A stretch of DNA of 23,018 nt from JBBRXJ01 sp038248505 (GTDB lineage Bacteria > Bacteroidota > Bacteroidia > Bacteroidales > JBBRXJ01): NCBI GenBank assembly GCA_038248505.1, contig JBBRXJ010000058.1, forward strand, positions 1 through 23,018. The letters are read 5' to 3'. The notes below the pieces were generated by a model. That model saw only the letters and a list, made by a program, of their open reading frames with translations, had not been told where the DNA came from and did no database searches. Numbering within the stretch: position 1 is the stretch's first letter; each line of letters opens with the position of its first letter. Position numbers and translations under genes: made by a program. Positions 1 through 6,853 of this stretch are shown here, piece by piece.

Positions 1-116
1 GGATTAAACTCAGCATGGCCCAAAGTCTAATTGCTTTTATTAGAGGTACGACAGATTTAGATAAGTTAGATGCTTTTAATGAGCTGGAATACTTGGAATC
101 TAGGAAAGTGTCATAC
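1..116. other. Sequence of unknown origin joined to purA
   Basis: These bases read in frame with purA as residues ending in LEYLESRKVSYP, which match nothing I know in PurA. Homology begins at about the PIIFKKEID codons (117 onward). I do not recognise the segment on either strand. It may belong to another gene joined by rearrangement, an element end, or an assembly chimera at a contig edge. Confidence 0.5.
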
Positions 117-1157
117 CCTATTATATTTAAAAAGGAAATAGACTCCTTAGAAAAGATGGGGGTTGATTGCCTAAAAAACCTTTTCATTTCAAAAAAAGCA
201 CATTTAATTGCCCCCACACATAGGGTTTTGGATGCTGCATCAGAAGCGGCAAAAGGGAAAACCAAAATTGGATCCACCTTAAAAGGCATAGGTCCTGCGT
301 ACATGGATAAGACCGGTCGTAATGGTTTGCGTGTGGGTGATACCATGGAAAGTGATTTTATGAAACGCTATCAAACGCTTGTTGAGAAACATAAACAAGT
401 ACTTTGTCAATATTCTTTTGAATATAATATGGCGGATTTTGAAAAAGGGTGGTTTGATGGTATTGAGTGTATTAAGAGGTTTAAGTTAGTTGATAGTGAA
501 TATTTGCTAAACGATTATCTTAATTCAAATAAAGCTATATTAGCAGAAGGCGCTCAAGGAACCATGCTTGATATTGATTTTGGATCATATCCCTATGTTA
601 CATCATCGAGTACGGTATGTGCTGGTGCTTGTACTGGCTTGGGTATTGGGCCAAACAAAATTGGGAGGGTGTTTGGTATTTTTAAAGCCTACTGTACCCG
701 CGTTGGTAGTGGCCCATTTCCTACAGAACTCGATAATCCGATTGGCGAAAAAATGCGCGAAATTGGTCGTGAATATGGCTCTACCACTGGTCGTGCAAGA
801 CGCTGCGGATGGCTTGATTTAGTAGCTCTTAAGTATTCCATAATGATTAATGGAGTGACTGAGTTGATCATGACAAAAATTGACGTGTTATCTGATTTTG
901 ATAGCCTCTTGCTTTGCACACATTATAAAGTAAATGATAAGGACACAACTGAAATACCTTTTGATATTGCAGCTGAGATTGAGCCTGTTTATAAGGAGTT
1001 TAAAGGATGGAAGCGTGACATTTCAAAAATTACTGAAATTGAGGAATTGCCTGGTGAAATTTTTAAATATATAGCATTCATCGAGAACTATCTTTCCGTT
1101 CCAATTACCGTTATTTCTGTTGGACCCGATCGTAAGGAAATCATTTTTCGTAAATAA
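15..1157 (+). CDS. purA: Adenylosuccinate synthetase, 5' part missing or replaced
   Basis: PurA joins IMP and aspartate using GTP in the first committed step to AMP, in the cytoplasm. From about residue 35 the protein follows the family closely. It has the ISKKAHLIAPTHR stretch (58-70), KGIGPAY (90-96), the GAQGTMLDIDFGSYPYVTSS region (179-198), the STTGRARRCGW segment (256-266) and the usual VISVGPDR end (366-373). A normal enzyme is about 425 residues. The N-terminal part with the GTP-binding WGDEGKGK loop, the catalytic Asp and the GGPNAGHT motif is absent. Enough sequence lies upstream (about 40 codons) that the GNGVVLDP region just before IFKKEID should be visible, but those codons encode unrelated sequence. 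The frame stays open to the window edge, so the ATG at 15 is only the first in-frame start. As read here the product would be inactive. A chimeric join or rearrangement near position 117 is the likeliest explanation. Confidence 0.85.
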   Translation: MAQSLIAFIRGTTDLDKLDAFNELEYLESRKVSYPIIFKKEIDSLEKMGVDCLKNLFISKKAHLIAPTHRVLDAASEAAKGKTKIGSTLKGIGPAYMDKTGRNGLRVGDTMESDFMKRYQTLVEKHKQVLCQYSFEYNMADFEKGWFDGIECIKRFKLVDSEYLLNDYLNSNKAILAEGAQGTMLDIDFGSYPYVTSSSTVCAGACTGLGIGPNKIGRVFGIFKAYCTRVGSGPFPTELDNPIGEKMREIGREYGSTTGRARRCGWLDLVALKYSIMINGVTELIMTKIDVLSDFDSLLLCTHYKVNDKDTTEIPFDIAAEIEPVYKEFKGWKRDISKITEIEELPGEIFKYIAFIENYLSVPITVISVGPDRKEIIFRK

Positions 1158-1194
1158 TATAGCAGAGAGCCAATGAATTAATCATAAATCTTAA

Positions 1195-1219
1195 AATTGA
1201 ATTTGTTTGAAATTCAATT
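1195..1219. repeat. Perfect 10-bp inverted repeat downstream of purA
   Basis: AATTGAATTT and AAATTCAATT flank a 5-base loop. No T-run follows, so on its own it is not a standard terminator. It lies 30 bases before the strong terminator and may protect the purA mRNA 3' end. That role is inference. Confidence 0.4.
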
Positions 1220-1247
1220 CTTTCAAAATGATTCAATATACATATTA

Positions 1248-1292
1248 AACAGATTAGCGCATACATAATGTATTCTCTAATCTGTTTTTTTT
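1248..1292 (+). terminator. Rho-independent terminator of purA
   Basis: AACAGATTAG (1248-1257) pairs perfectly with CTAATCTGTT (1277-1286). The second arm runs directly into a tract of eight Ts (1285-1292). The 19-base loop holds a further small inverted repeat, ATACAT/ATGTAT. It separates purA from the phosphofructokinase gene. Confidence 0.85.
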
Positions 1293-1304
1293 GTATATTT
1301 AAAT

Positions 1305-1337
1305 ACAAAATACAATAGATATTCTTTTGTATTTTGT
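1305..1337. promoter_or_regulatory. Inverted repeat in the phosphofructokinase upstream region
   Basis: ACAAAATAC (1305-1313) and GTATTTTGT (1329-1337) form a perfect 9-bp inverted repeat ending 25 bases before the ATG at 1363. It could be an operator or a leader hairpin. I saw no exact TAnnTTTG box here, so the promoter itself is not located. Confidence 0.3.
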
Positions 1338-1362
1338 TTAATAATTTAAAATCTATTAAAAC

Positions 1363-2550
1363 ATGACAAAAGGTGTAATAGGCATATTAACCGGAGGTGG
1401 TGATGTGCCTGGTTTGAATCCTGCTATTAGAGCAATCACTATACGAGCCATTGAGGAAGGTTACGATGTGGTTGGTATTCGTCGTGGCTGGTCTGGCTTG
1501 GTTGATTTGGTGCGTGATAAACATGCCGATAATTCTGACAATTACATGACATTAACGCGAGAGATTGTAAATAGAGCAGGTCGTACTGGGGGTACATTCT
1601 TGCATACCTCACGAACAAATCCATCCTCAATGCCATTAGATGAAGTGCCAGATCATTTGCAATTGAAGTATAATAAAGCAGTAAATGATCTTACCGAGGA
1701 AGTTTTAAAAAATATTGAATTTTTAAATATTGATTATCTTATTCCTATTGGTGGTGATGATACCCTCAAATTTGCGGTGCAATTATATAAAAATGGCATA
1801 AAAATAGTAGGAATTCCTAAAACCATGGATAATGATGTACCTGGCACAGATTATTGTATAGGCTATAGCACTTGTGTTACCAGAACCATACACATGGCTA
1901 ATCTTATTCGTACATCTGCTGGTTCACATGAGCGTTTTCTTGTTATTGAAGTATTTGGTCGTGATTCAGGTTTTACAGCCATGTTGCCTACTTTGGCGGG
2001 TGCTGCTGATCGTTGTGTTATCCCTGAATATCTTTTTAATACCGATCAGTTAACACGTTTGTTGATTGACGACCGAATGAAGAATCCGAGTCGTTATTCA
2101 ATTCTTTTGGTATCAGAGGGAGCAATGTATGAGGGGCGTGAAAACACTGCTTTTGCTGCACCTAATGTAGCTAATAAATCGATAAGCATTAGTGATGAAA
2201 TCTCCTCATTAATTATGGAAACGGCTCCTAAATACAATAAAGGGAAACGAATTAATATTATTACTCAGAAGCTAGGGTATTTAGTTAGAGGTGGCGATCC
2301 GGATACCATTGATAGTATTGTACCAATGGCCTTTGGTAATTTAGCTTTAGAATTAATTTTAAAAGGCGTGCATGGTCGTTTAGTAATTCTTAAAGGTGGT
2401 CGTTATGGAAATGCTCCACTTGATGTAGTTTCAAGCCAGAAAAAACAAGTGAATATTCATAAATTTTACGATACAGAGAATCTTCGTCCTAAATTTAAAA
2501 GCTTTGAATTTCAGCCATTGCTACTATTAACGGGGGATGCTTCTTTTTAG
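1363..2550 (+). CDS. pfkA: 6-phosphofructokinase, probably pyrophosphate-dependent type
   Basis: The protein phosphorylates fructose 6-phosphate to fructose 1,6-bisphosphate, the committing step of glycolysis. Family motifs are present: GILTGGGDVPGLN at 7-19, GGDDT at 130-134, PKTMDND at 152-158 with the catalytic Asp, VFGRDSG at 197-203, and LGYLVRGGDPD at 304-314. In E. coli ATP-PfkA the residues that decide the phosphoryl donor are glycines (GGDGS and PGTIDND). Here they are Asp132 and Lys153, the combination known from PPi-dependent enzymes. I therefore infer that pyrophosphate is the donor and that the reaction may be reversible. At 395 residues it is longer than E. coli PfkA (320) and fits the PPi/group III subfamily. 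The gene stands alone, after the purA terminator, and starts at the ATG next to the glycine-rich N-terminus. If PPi use is confirmed, pfp would be the better symbol. Confidence 0.9.
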   Translation: MTKGVIGILTGGGDVPGLNPAIRAITIRAIEEGYDVVGIRRGWSGLVDLVRDKHADNSDNYMTLTREIVNRAGRTGGTFLHTSRTNPSSMPLDEVPDHLQLKYNKAVNDLTEEVLKNIEFLNIDYLIPIGGDDTLKFAVQLYKNGIKIVGIPKTMDNDVPGTDYCIGYSTCVTRTIHMANLIRTSAGSHERFLVIEVFGRDSGFTAMLPTLAGAADRCVIPEYLFNTDQLTRLLIDDRMKNPSRYSILLVSEGAMYEGRENTAFAAPNVANKSISISDEISSLIMETAPKYNKGKRINIITQKLGYLVRGGDPDTIDSIVPMAFGNLALELILKGVHGRLVILKGGRYGNAPLDVVSSQKKQVNIHKFYDTENLRPKFKSFEFQPLLLLTGDASF

Positions 2551-2799
2551 TAATCCTCCTCGGTGGAGTGATGAATGATCCGATACGACGGAATGAGTTT
2601 GGGATTAGGATGGAGTATTGTATTGGCTTTTATATGATTGGCCTTTCCTCTTTTTATTATTGAAAATGAAGGCTCTTTCTCGTTTTTCTTAAACGCCTAT
2701 CATTTAAACATCTAAATGTCTAATTATTTCACAAAAATACTTTGGCATTTGGCTTTTTTTTTATTTCTTTACCGCCTAATAATTAATTAAACTAATAAT

Positions 2800-3483
2800 A
2801 TGAAATTCAGACATTTTCTTGCATTAATGTGCTGCTGTACGCTCACATTTTCATCATGTAAAAGCCAACCTAAAAAGGTGGATTTAAAAACTAGTAAAGA
2901 TTCTGTAAGCTATTGCCTCGGTGTTTGGGCTGCTAACAGCTTTAAACAAACATTCAAAGAAATAGATCCTGCCATTTTTGCTGCTGCAATGGATGCTGTA
3001 TACAAAAATGAAGGCGTTAAAATTGATCAAACTGCATCAATGGCTTTTCTAGATACTTATGTAAAGGGTGTTCAAGAAAAAGCAGCAGGTGAAAACATTG
3101 CTGTTGGTCAGAAATTCCTTGCAGATAATGCAAAGAAAGAAGGCATTCAAGTATTGCCTAGCGGTGTACAATATCGCGTTATAACCATGGGTACTGGTGC
3201 AAAACCAATTGGTAGCGATAAAGTGAAAGTTCATTATGAAGGTAAACTAACTGATGGTACTGTTTTTGATAGTTCTATTCGTCGTGGTGAGCCAGTTGAA
3301 TTTCCTCTTGATGGCGTAATTAAAGGTTGGACCGATGCTTTACAAAACATGCCAATGGGTTCAAAATGGGAATTATTCATTCCGTCTGACTTAGCTTATG
3401 GTGCTAACCCACCACAAGGAAGCAATATTCAACCAAATGCTGTTTTAATTTTTGAAGTTGAATTGCTCGAAATAGTGAAATAA
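2800..3483 (+). CDS. FKBP-type peptidyl-prolyl cis-trans isomerase, lipoprotein
   Basis: A Mip/FkpA-like folding helper, expected in the periplasm and tethered to a membrane by lipid. The start MKFRHFLALMCCCTLTFSSC is a lipoprotein signal with the acylated cysteine at residue 20. Residues about 32-118 correspond to the helical FKBP N-terminal dimerisation domain (DSVSYCLGVWAA). Residues about 120-227 are the FKBP catalytic fold, with VHYEG (144-148), TDGTVFDSS (151-159), VIKGW (173-177) and IPSDLAYG (194-201). These are the usual active-site wall residues, so an active enzyme is expected. The gene is monocistronic, with about 250 bases of non-coding DNA before it and a strong terminator after it. 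The family is certain. Substrates are unknown. Confidence 0.93.
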   Translation: MKFRHFLALMCCCTLTFSSCKSQPKKVDLKTSKDSVSYCLGVWAANSFKQTFKEIDPAIFAAAMDAVYKNEGVKIDQTASMAFLDTYVKGVQEKAAGENIAVGQKFLADNAKKEGIQVLPSGVQYRVITMGTGAKPIGSDKVKVHYEGKLTDGTVFDSSIRRGEPVEFPLDGVIKGWTDALQNMPMGSKWELFIPSDLAYGANPPQGSNIQPNAVLIFEVELLEIVK

Positions 3484-3502
3484 TTATCACATTAAAATAT
3501 TG

Positions 3503-3539
3503 AAAGAGCGCTCTGGTTTAATGGGCGCTCTTTTTTTTT
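3503..3539 (+). terminator. Rho-independent terminator of the FKBP gene
   Basis: AAAGAGCGC (3503-3511) pairs with GCGCTCTTT (3525-3533), giving a GC-rich stem that leads into nine Ts (3531-3539). It lies 20 bases past the FKBP stop codon. Confidence 0.9.
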
Positions 3540-3614
3540 GATATATACGTTATTTGATTTCGCATAAAGATACACCAAAGACAAATTTCATACTAAAATA
3601 CCTATTAAGTGGCT

Positions 3615-3624
3615 GTGGCGCCAC
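3615..3624. repeat. 10-bp GC-rich palindrome
   Basis: GTGGCGCCAC is a perfect palindrome in an otherwise very AT-rich spacer (3541-3764) between the ends of the convergent FKBP and J-domain genes. A GTGGC half-copy precedes it at 3609. It may be a protein-binding site or part of a weak hairpin. No function can be assigned. Confidence 0.3.
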
Positions 3625-3764
3625 ATTCATTAAATATAAAAGAGATTTATTTTTATTAAAAAAAGTTTACATTTAAGAGCTAAAACATTATGCCAAATCA
3701 ATACTTAATTATTAGAACTATAAAACAGAATGTAAAATCAGAAAGCATCTTTCAGTGTATGCGC

Positions 3765-4478
3765 TCACTTTAAACCTCGCTCCTTTTTAATTTTTTCGTA
3801 TGCCTCATTAATTCTTTTGAAATTGCGTTCAGCTTCTTTCTTTACTTCTTCACCTAAATAGGATACCTTATCAGGATGGCATTTTACGGCCATGGCACGA
3901 TATGCTTTCTTAATTTCTTCATCGGTAGATGATTTCTCAACACCCAAAGTTTTATAATACTCATTCGTTGATTTCACGTACATTGAACGTACACTCTTTA
4001 AATCTTCTTCACTTAAACCAATAGCTCTTGCAATAAATTCGGTAAGTCCTAATTCTTTTGCATGAATATGTCCATCAGCTTGGCATATTCCAAATAAGAA
4101 ATGTGTAATCTGCAGTTTCGCGGCATAATCAAGCTGTCCGTTTATTTGATTACACACATCATTTAAAGGAATATCTTGATCTAATAAATCGCGTAACATT
4201 CTCAGCGCTTCATTTGCCGATGCAGGTCCAAAAATTCGAATGAAATTTGCTTTAACAAAATCAAGTTCCGAACGTAATATTTTCCCATCCGCCTTCATTA
4301 CCGCAGCAACAAGCACCAATAAACTTAAAGCATAATCACCTTGTGTTGTACGTCCAATGGCCTTTACTTCCGTACTACCATCAATAAACGATCCGAAAAT
4401 AAAACCTAATAGGCCTCCAATTGGTCCACCAAAAGCCCAACCTAGCCCTCCTCCTATCCATTTAACAAATTTTGCCAT
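3765..4478 (-). CDS. TerB/J-domain co-chaperone, DjlA-like
   Basis: A membrane-associated J-protein expected to stimulate DnaK ATPase. The N-terminus (residues 8-33) is a glycine-rich hydrophobic stretch with GGPIGGLLGFIFGSFIDG, probably membrane-inserting. Residues about 46-168 form a helical TerB/DjlA-type domain with acidic metal-site-like turns KADGKI (62-67) and QADGHI (133-138). The C-terminal J domain (about 173-235) contains YYKTLGV, the essential HPD at 201-203 and FKRINEAYEKIK. The order (membrane segment, TerB, terminal J domain) is that of DjlA. The gene is the last of three minus-strand genes, 73 bases after coaE, and could share a transcript with it. The start ATG is unambiguous because the glycine-rich segment begins eight residues in. 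Confidence 0.9.
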   Translation of the reverse strand: MAKFVKWIGGGLGWAFGGPIGGLLGFIFGSFIDGSTEVKAIGRTTQGDYALSLLVLVAAVMKADGKILRSELDFVKANFIRIFGPASANEALRMLRDLLDQDIPLNDVCNQINGQLDYAAKLQITHFLFGICQADGHIHAKELGLTEFIARAIGLSEEDLKSVRSMYVKSTNEYYKTLGVEKSSTDEEIKKAYRAMAVKCHPDKVSYLGEEVKKEAERNFKRINEAYEKIKKERGLK

Positions 4479-4551
4479 TTTTCTATACGTTCGATTATAC
4501 TATTTCTACATTTAAAAAAAACATTTTTTGAATATGAAATTTATCTAACAA

Positions 4552-5136
4552 TTACCCCTCTCTCCATTTCGAATCCAATGCGAGCACTTGCGGTAATAGC
4601 ATTTGTTGACCATCGTTATAAATAAATTCATTAGCATATTTTCCTTTTTCATCTTCGGGCATTTGATTATTCATTCGCTCAATAACCATTTCACTACTTA
4701 TACGATCACGATCCATTACTCTTTGAATACGAAGCTCATCGGGCGTATAAACGAGAACGGTTTTATCAAGTTCTTTGTACAAACCTGTTTCAATTAATAT
4801 TGCTGCTTCTTTAATAATATAAGGTTTATTAGAATTTGCATCAAGCCATTGAGCAAATGATAAAGCAACCATGGGATGTATCAAGTTATTTAATTTTGTT
4901 AAAGCCTCCCTATTATTAAAAACGAGTGATGCAATTTTATGCCTATCGGGTTTAGCCTGAAAAATATAATCAGAACCAAAGGTATTTGCTATTTTATCAA
5001 TGAGTTCCTGATTATCATTCATCAACTCACGAGCCACTTTATCAGCTTCAAAAATGGGCACGCCTAAGATTGAAAATATACGGCATACCATTGACTTACC
5101 ACTTCCGATACCTCCTGTAATGCCTATTTTTAACAT
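4552..5136 (-). CDS. coaE: Dephospho-CoA kinase
   Basis: Catalyses the last step of coenzyme A synthesis, ATP-dependent 3'-phosphorylation of dephospho-CoA, in the cytoplasm. The Walker A loop GITGGIGSGKS is at residues 5-15. It is followed by FSILGVPIFEADKVAREL (about 21-38), where the Asp of EADKVAR is the conserved catalytic position. The central HPMV segment, the KEAAILIETGLYKELD region and the VYTPDELRIQRVMDRD lid helix are all typical. At 194 residues it is a normal full-length enzyme. It lies 51 bases downstream of the kinase-RapZ fusion gene on the same strand, so co-transcription is likely, though no functional link to it is obvious. Confidence 0.96.
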   Translation of the reverse strand: MLKIGITGGIGSGKSMVCRIFSILGVPIFEADKVARELMNDNQELIDKIANTFGSDYIFQAKPDRHKIASLVFNNREALTKLNNLIHPMVALSFAQWLDANSNKPYIIKEAAILIETGLYKELDKTVLVYTPDELRIQRVMDRDRISSEMVIERMNNQMPEDEKGKYANEFIYNDGQQMLLPQVLALDSKWREG

Positions 5137-5187
5137 ATTTTCGTCTATTCTTATCTATTAGTAAAGCCTTTTATAAACGTACCTGAA

Positions 5188-6615
5188 TTATTTATTTAAT
5201 TCAAGATGCTTCTTAACAACATTAACCTCAAAATTTGATTTAATATATTCTGCCATCATTTCAGCAAAAAATACTGATCGATGTTGACCTCCAGTACATC
5301 CAAAATTAATCATAAGATTAGTATAACCTCGTTTTTTGTATGTAACAATGGCCTGTGATATGACTTGTTTAATAGAATCCCCAAAAGCTTTAACCTCATC
5401 AGCAGCTTGAGTGGCAAAGAACGCTATTACTTCCGAATCCATTCCAGTACGTTTTTTATACTGTTCAAAACGACCGGGATTGTGAATCAAACGGCAGTCA
5501 AAAACAAAACCGCCACCATTGCCGTTTATGTCATAGGGCAAACCTCGCTTAAATGAAAAACTATTAACAATAATGGTCAATCCGGCATCATTACGAAGAA
5601 TTTCACGCAAGCCATCGGCCTGCATCATTCCATAAAGTGTTTTAACCAATGAAGGAATTTGTTCTTTTATTTTTAGCTTCTCAAGAATTTCGTTCAAATT
5701 TCGAATAGCTGGCGGAATACTTTGAATGAAGAGTGTTTTGCGTTCAACCAATCCCCTAAAACCATAAGCCCCCATAGCTTGCAATGTACGAATTAAGGCA
5801 TAAGCATAAAACATATTTCGAAATTCAATCTCATCAATTGCAATGTGTGTTTTTAATTCTGAGATATAAAATTCGAGTAATTCTTCACGCACCTCTTGAG
5901 GTAAATGTGTTTTAGCTTCATATAATAAAGAAGCCACATCATAATGTAAAGCGCCTTTACGTCCGCCTTGATAATCGATAAAATAAATCTTTTCCTTTGA
6001 GATCATTATATTCCGCGACTGAAAATCGCGAAATAAAAAATGACTACAATCCGCGGTAAGTAAGTATTCTATAAGTTTGTTGAAATCATTTTCGAGAGCC
6101 TCTTCTTCAAACGGAGCCTTCACAATTTTTAAAAACTGATATTTAAAATAATTTAAATCCCACATCATGCTCTGACGGTCAAAAGCCGCCCGAGGATAGG
6201 CCACCGAATAATCTAAATCCTTACCTCCCTCTAATTGAATTTTCAGAAGTTGGGTTAGTGTTGTTTTATATAGATTATATGCTTCATCGGGAAACTGATC
6301 TGTCCAAATCTCTTGAAGGCGGTTGTGTAATGTAATATCTCCTAAATCTTCTATTAGGTATATCTCTCCTACTTTATCCTCAGCATAAATTTGTGGAACC
6401 AAAAGGCCTTGTCTAAGAAAATGCTGAGAGTATGATAGAAAGGCTTTATTTTCTTTGATGTCTGCATTAAAAACGCCCATTGCGTTCTTGCTCCTTCCTG
6501 TAATCCTATAATATTCACGATAGGAACCTGAAGGAGGTAAAGCGGCAACATTAATTGCTTCTTCTCCTGCCCATTGAGCATATAGCTCTCTGATTAACTT
6601 GATTTTACTTTCCAA
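5188..6615 (-). CDS. Phosphotransferase (APH fold) fused to a RapZ C-terminal domain
   Basis: Two domains are visible. Residues about 5-310 are an aminoglycoside-phosphotransferase-fold kinase, with glycine-rich GSYREYYRI (30-38), the catalytic FRDFQSRNIM (195-204; Asp197, Asn202) and the metal-binding FIDYQGG (212-218). This arrangement matches cell-wall amino-sugar kinases such as AmgK (anomeric MurNAc/GlcNAc kinase) better than antibiotic-resistance enzymes. Residues about 345-475 match the RapZ C-terminal domain, with SFSFKRGLP (352-360), FDCRLIHNP (372-380) and GCTGGQHRSV (439-448). That domain binds glucosamine 6-phosphate and an sRNA in E. coli. RapZ's own N-terminal P-loop domain is absent. 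I infer a role in amino-sugar recycling with product or precursor sensing. The start is TTG at 6615. No in-frame ATG exists before residue 46, which lies inside the kinase fold, and a stop lies 36 bases upstream. Confidence 0.85.
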   Translation of the reverse strand: MESKIKLIRELYAQWAGEEAINVAALPPSGSYREYYRITGRSKNAMGVFNADIKENKAFLSYSQHFLRQGLLVPQIYAEDKVGEIYLIEDLGDITLHNRLQEIWTDQFPDEAYNLYKTTLTQLLKIQLEGGKDLDYSVAYPRAAFDRQSMMWDLNYFKYQFLKIVKAPFEEEALENDFNKLIEYLLTADCSHFLFRDFQSRNIMISKEKIYFIDYQGGRKGALHYDVASLLYEAKTHLPQEVREELLEFYISELKTHIAIDEIEFRNMFYAYALIRTLQAMGAYGFRGLVERKTLFIQSIPPAIRNLNEILEKLKIKEQIPSLVKTLYGMMQADGLREILRNDAGLTIIVNSFSFKRGLPYDINGNGGGFVFDCRLIHNPGRFEQYKKRTGMDSEVIAFFATQAADEVKAFGDSIKQVISQAIVTYKKRGYTNLMINFGCTGGQHRSVFFAEMMAEYIKSNFEVNVVKKHLELNK

Positions 6616-6853
6616 TGTTCGAATATTTGTTGTAAAGATATTTGTTTTTTACATGATAGCTTAATAATTTAATCATCGTTTTTAATAAGTCAATAACAGA
6701 GTTTCTAAGCATTGATTTACTGCTATTTGTGGTTTTTTAATAAATGCTTAATGTTTATTCGCAAAAATGCCTTATTTTTATTGATGTCTATTTACATTTT
6801 GCAAAGCAAGGTGTTTTGAATAGTATAGAAAACACGAACAACAATATTCACAA

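Noticed and set aside
568..919. Frames of 84 and 76 codons overlapping purA on both strands
   Set aside because: Shadows of the purA frame, which has unmistakable conserved motifs over the same bases.
2593..2715. Open stretch with one in-frame TGA encoding a hydrophobic peptide, MSLGLGWSIVLAFI then LAFPLFIIENEG
   Set aside because: AT-rich spacer DNA readily gives hydrophobic codons. There is no start context, no hairpin after the TGA and no other sign of recoding.
5188..6615. Reading the APH-fold kinase as an antibiotic-resistance gene
   Set aside because: The attached RapZ domain, housekeeping neighbours and overall pattern fit an amino-sugar kinase; no mobile context surrounds it.
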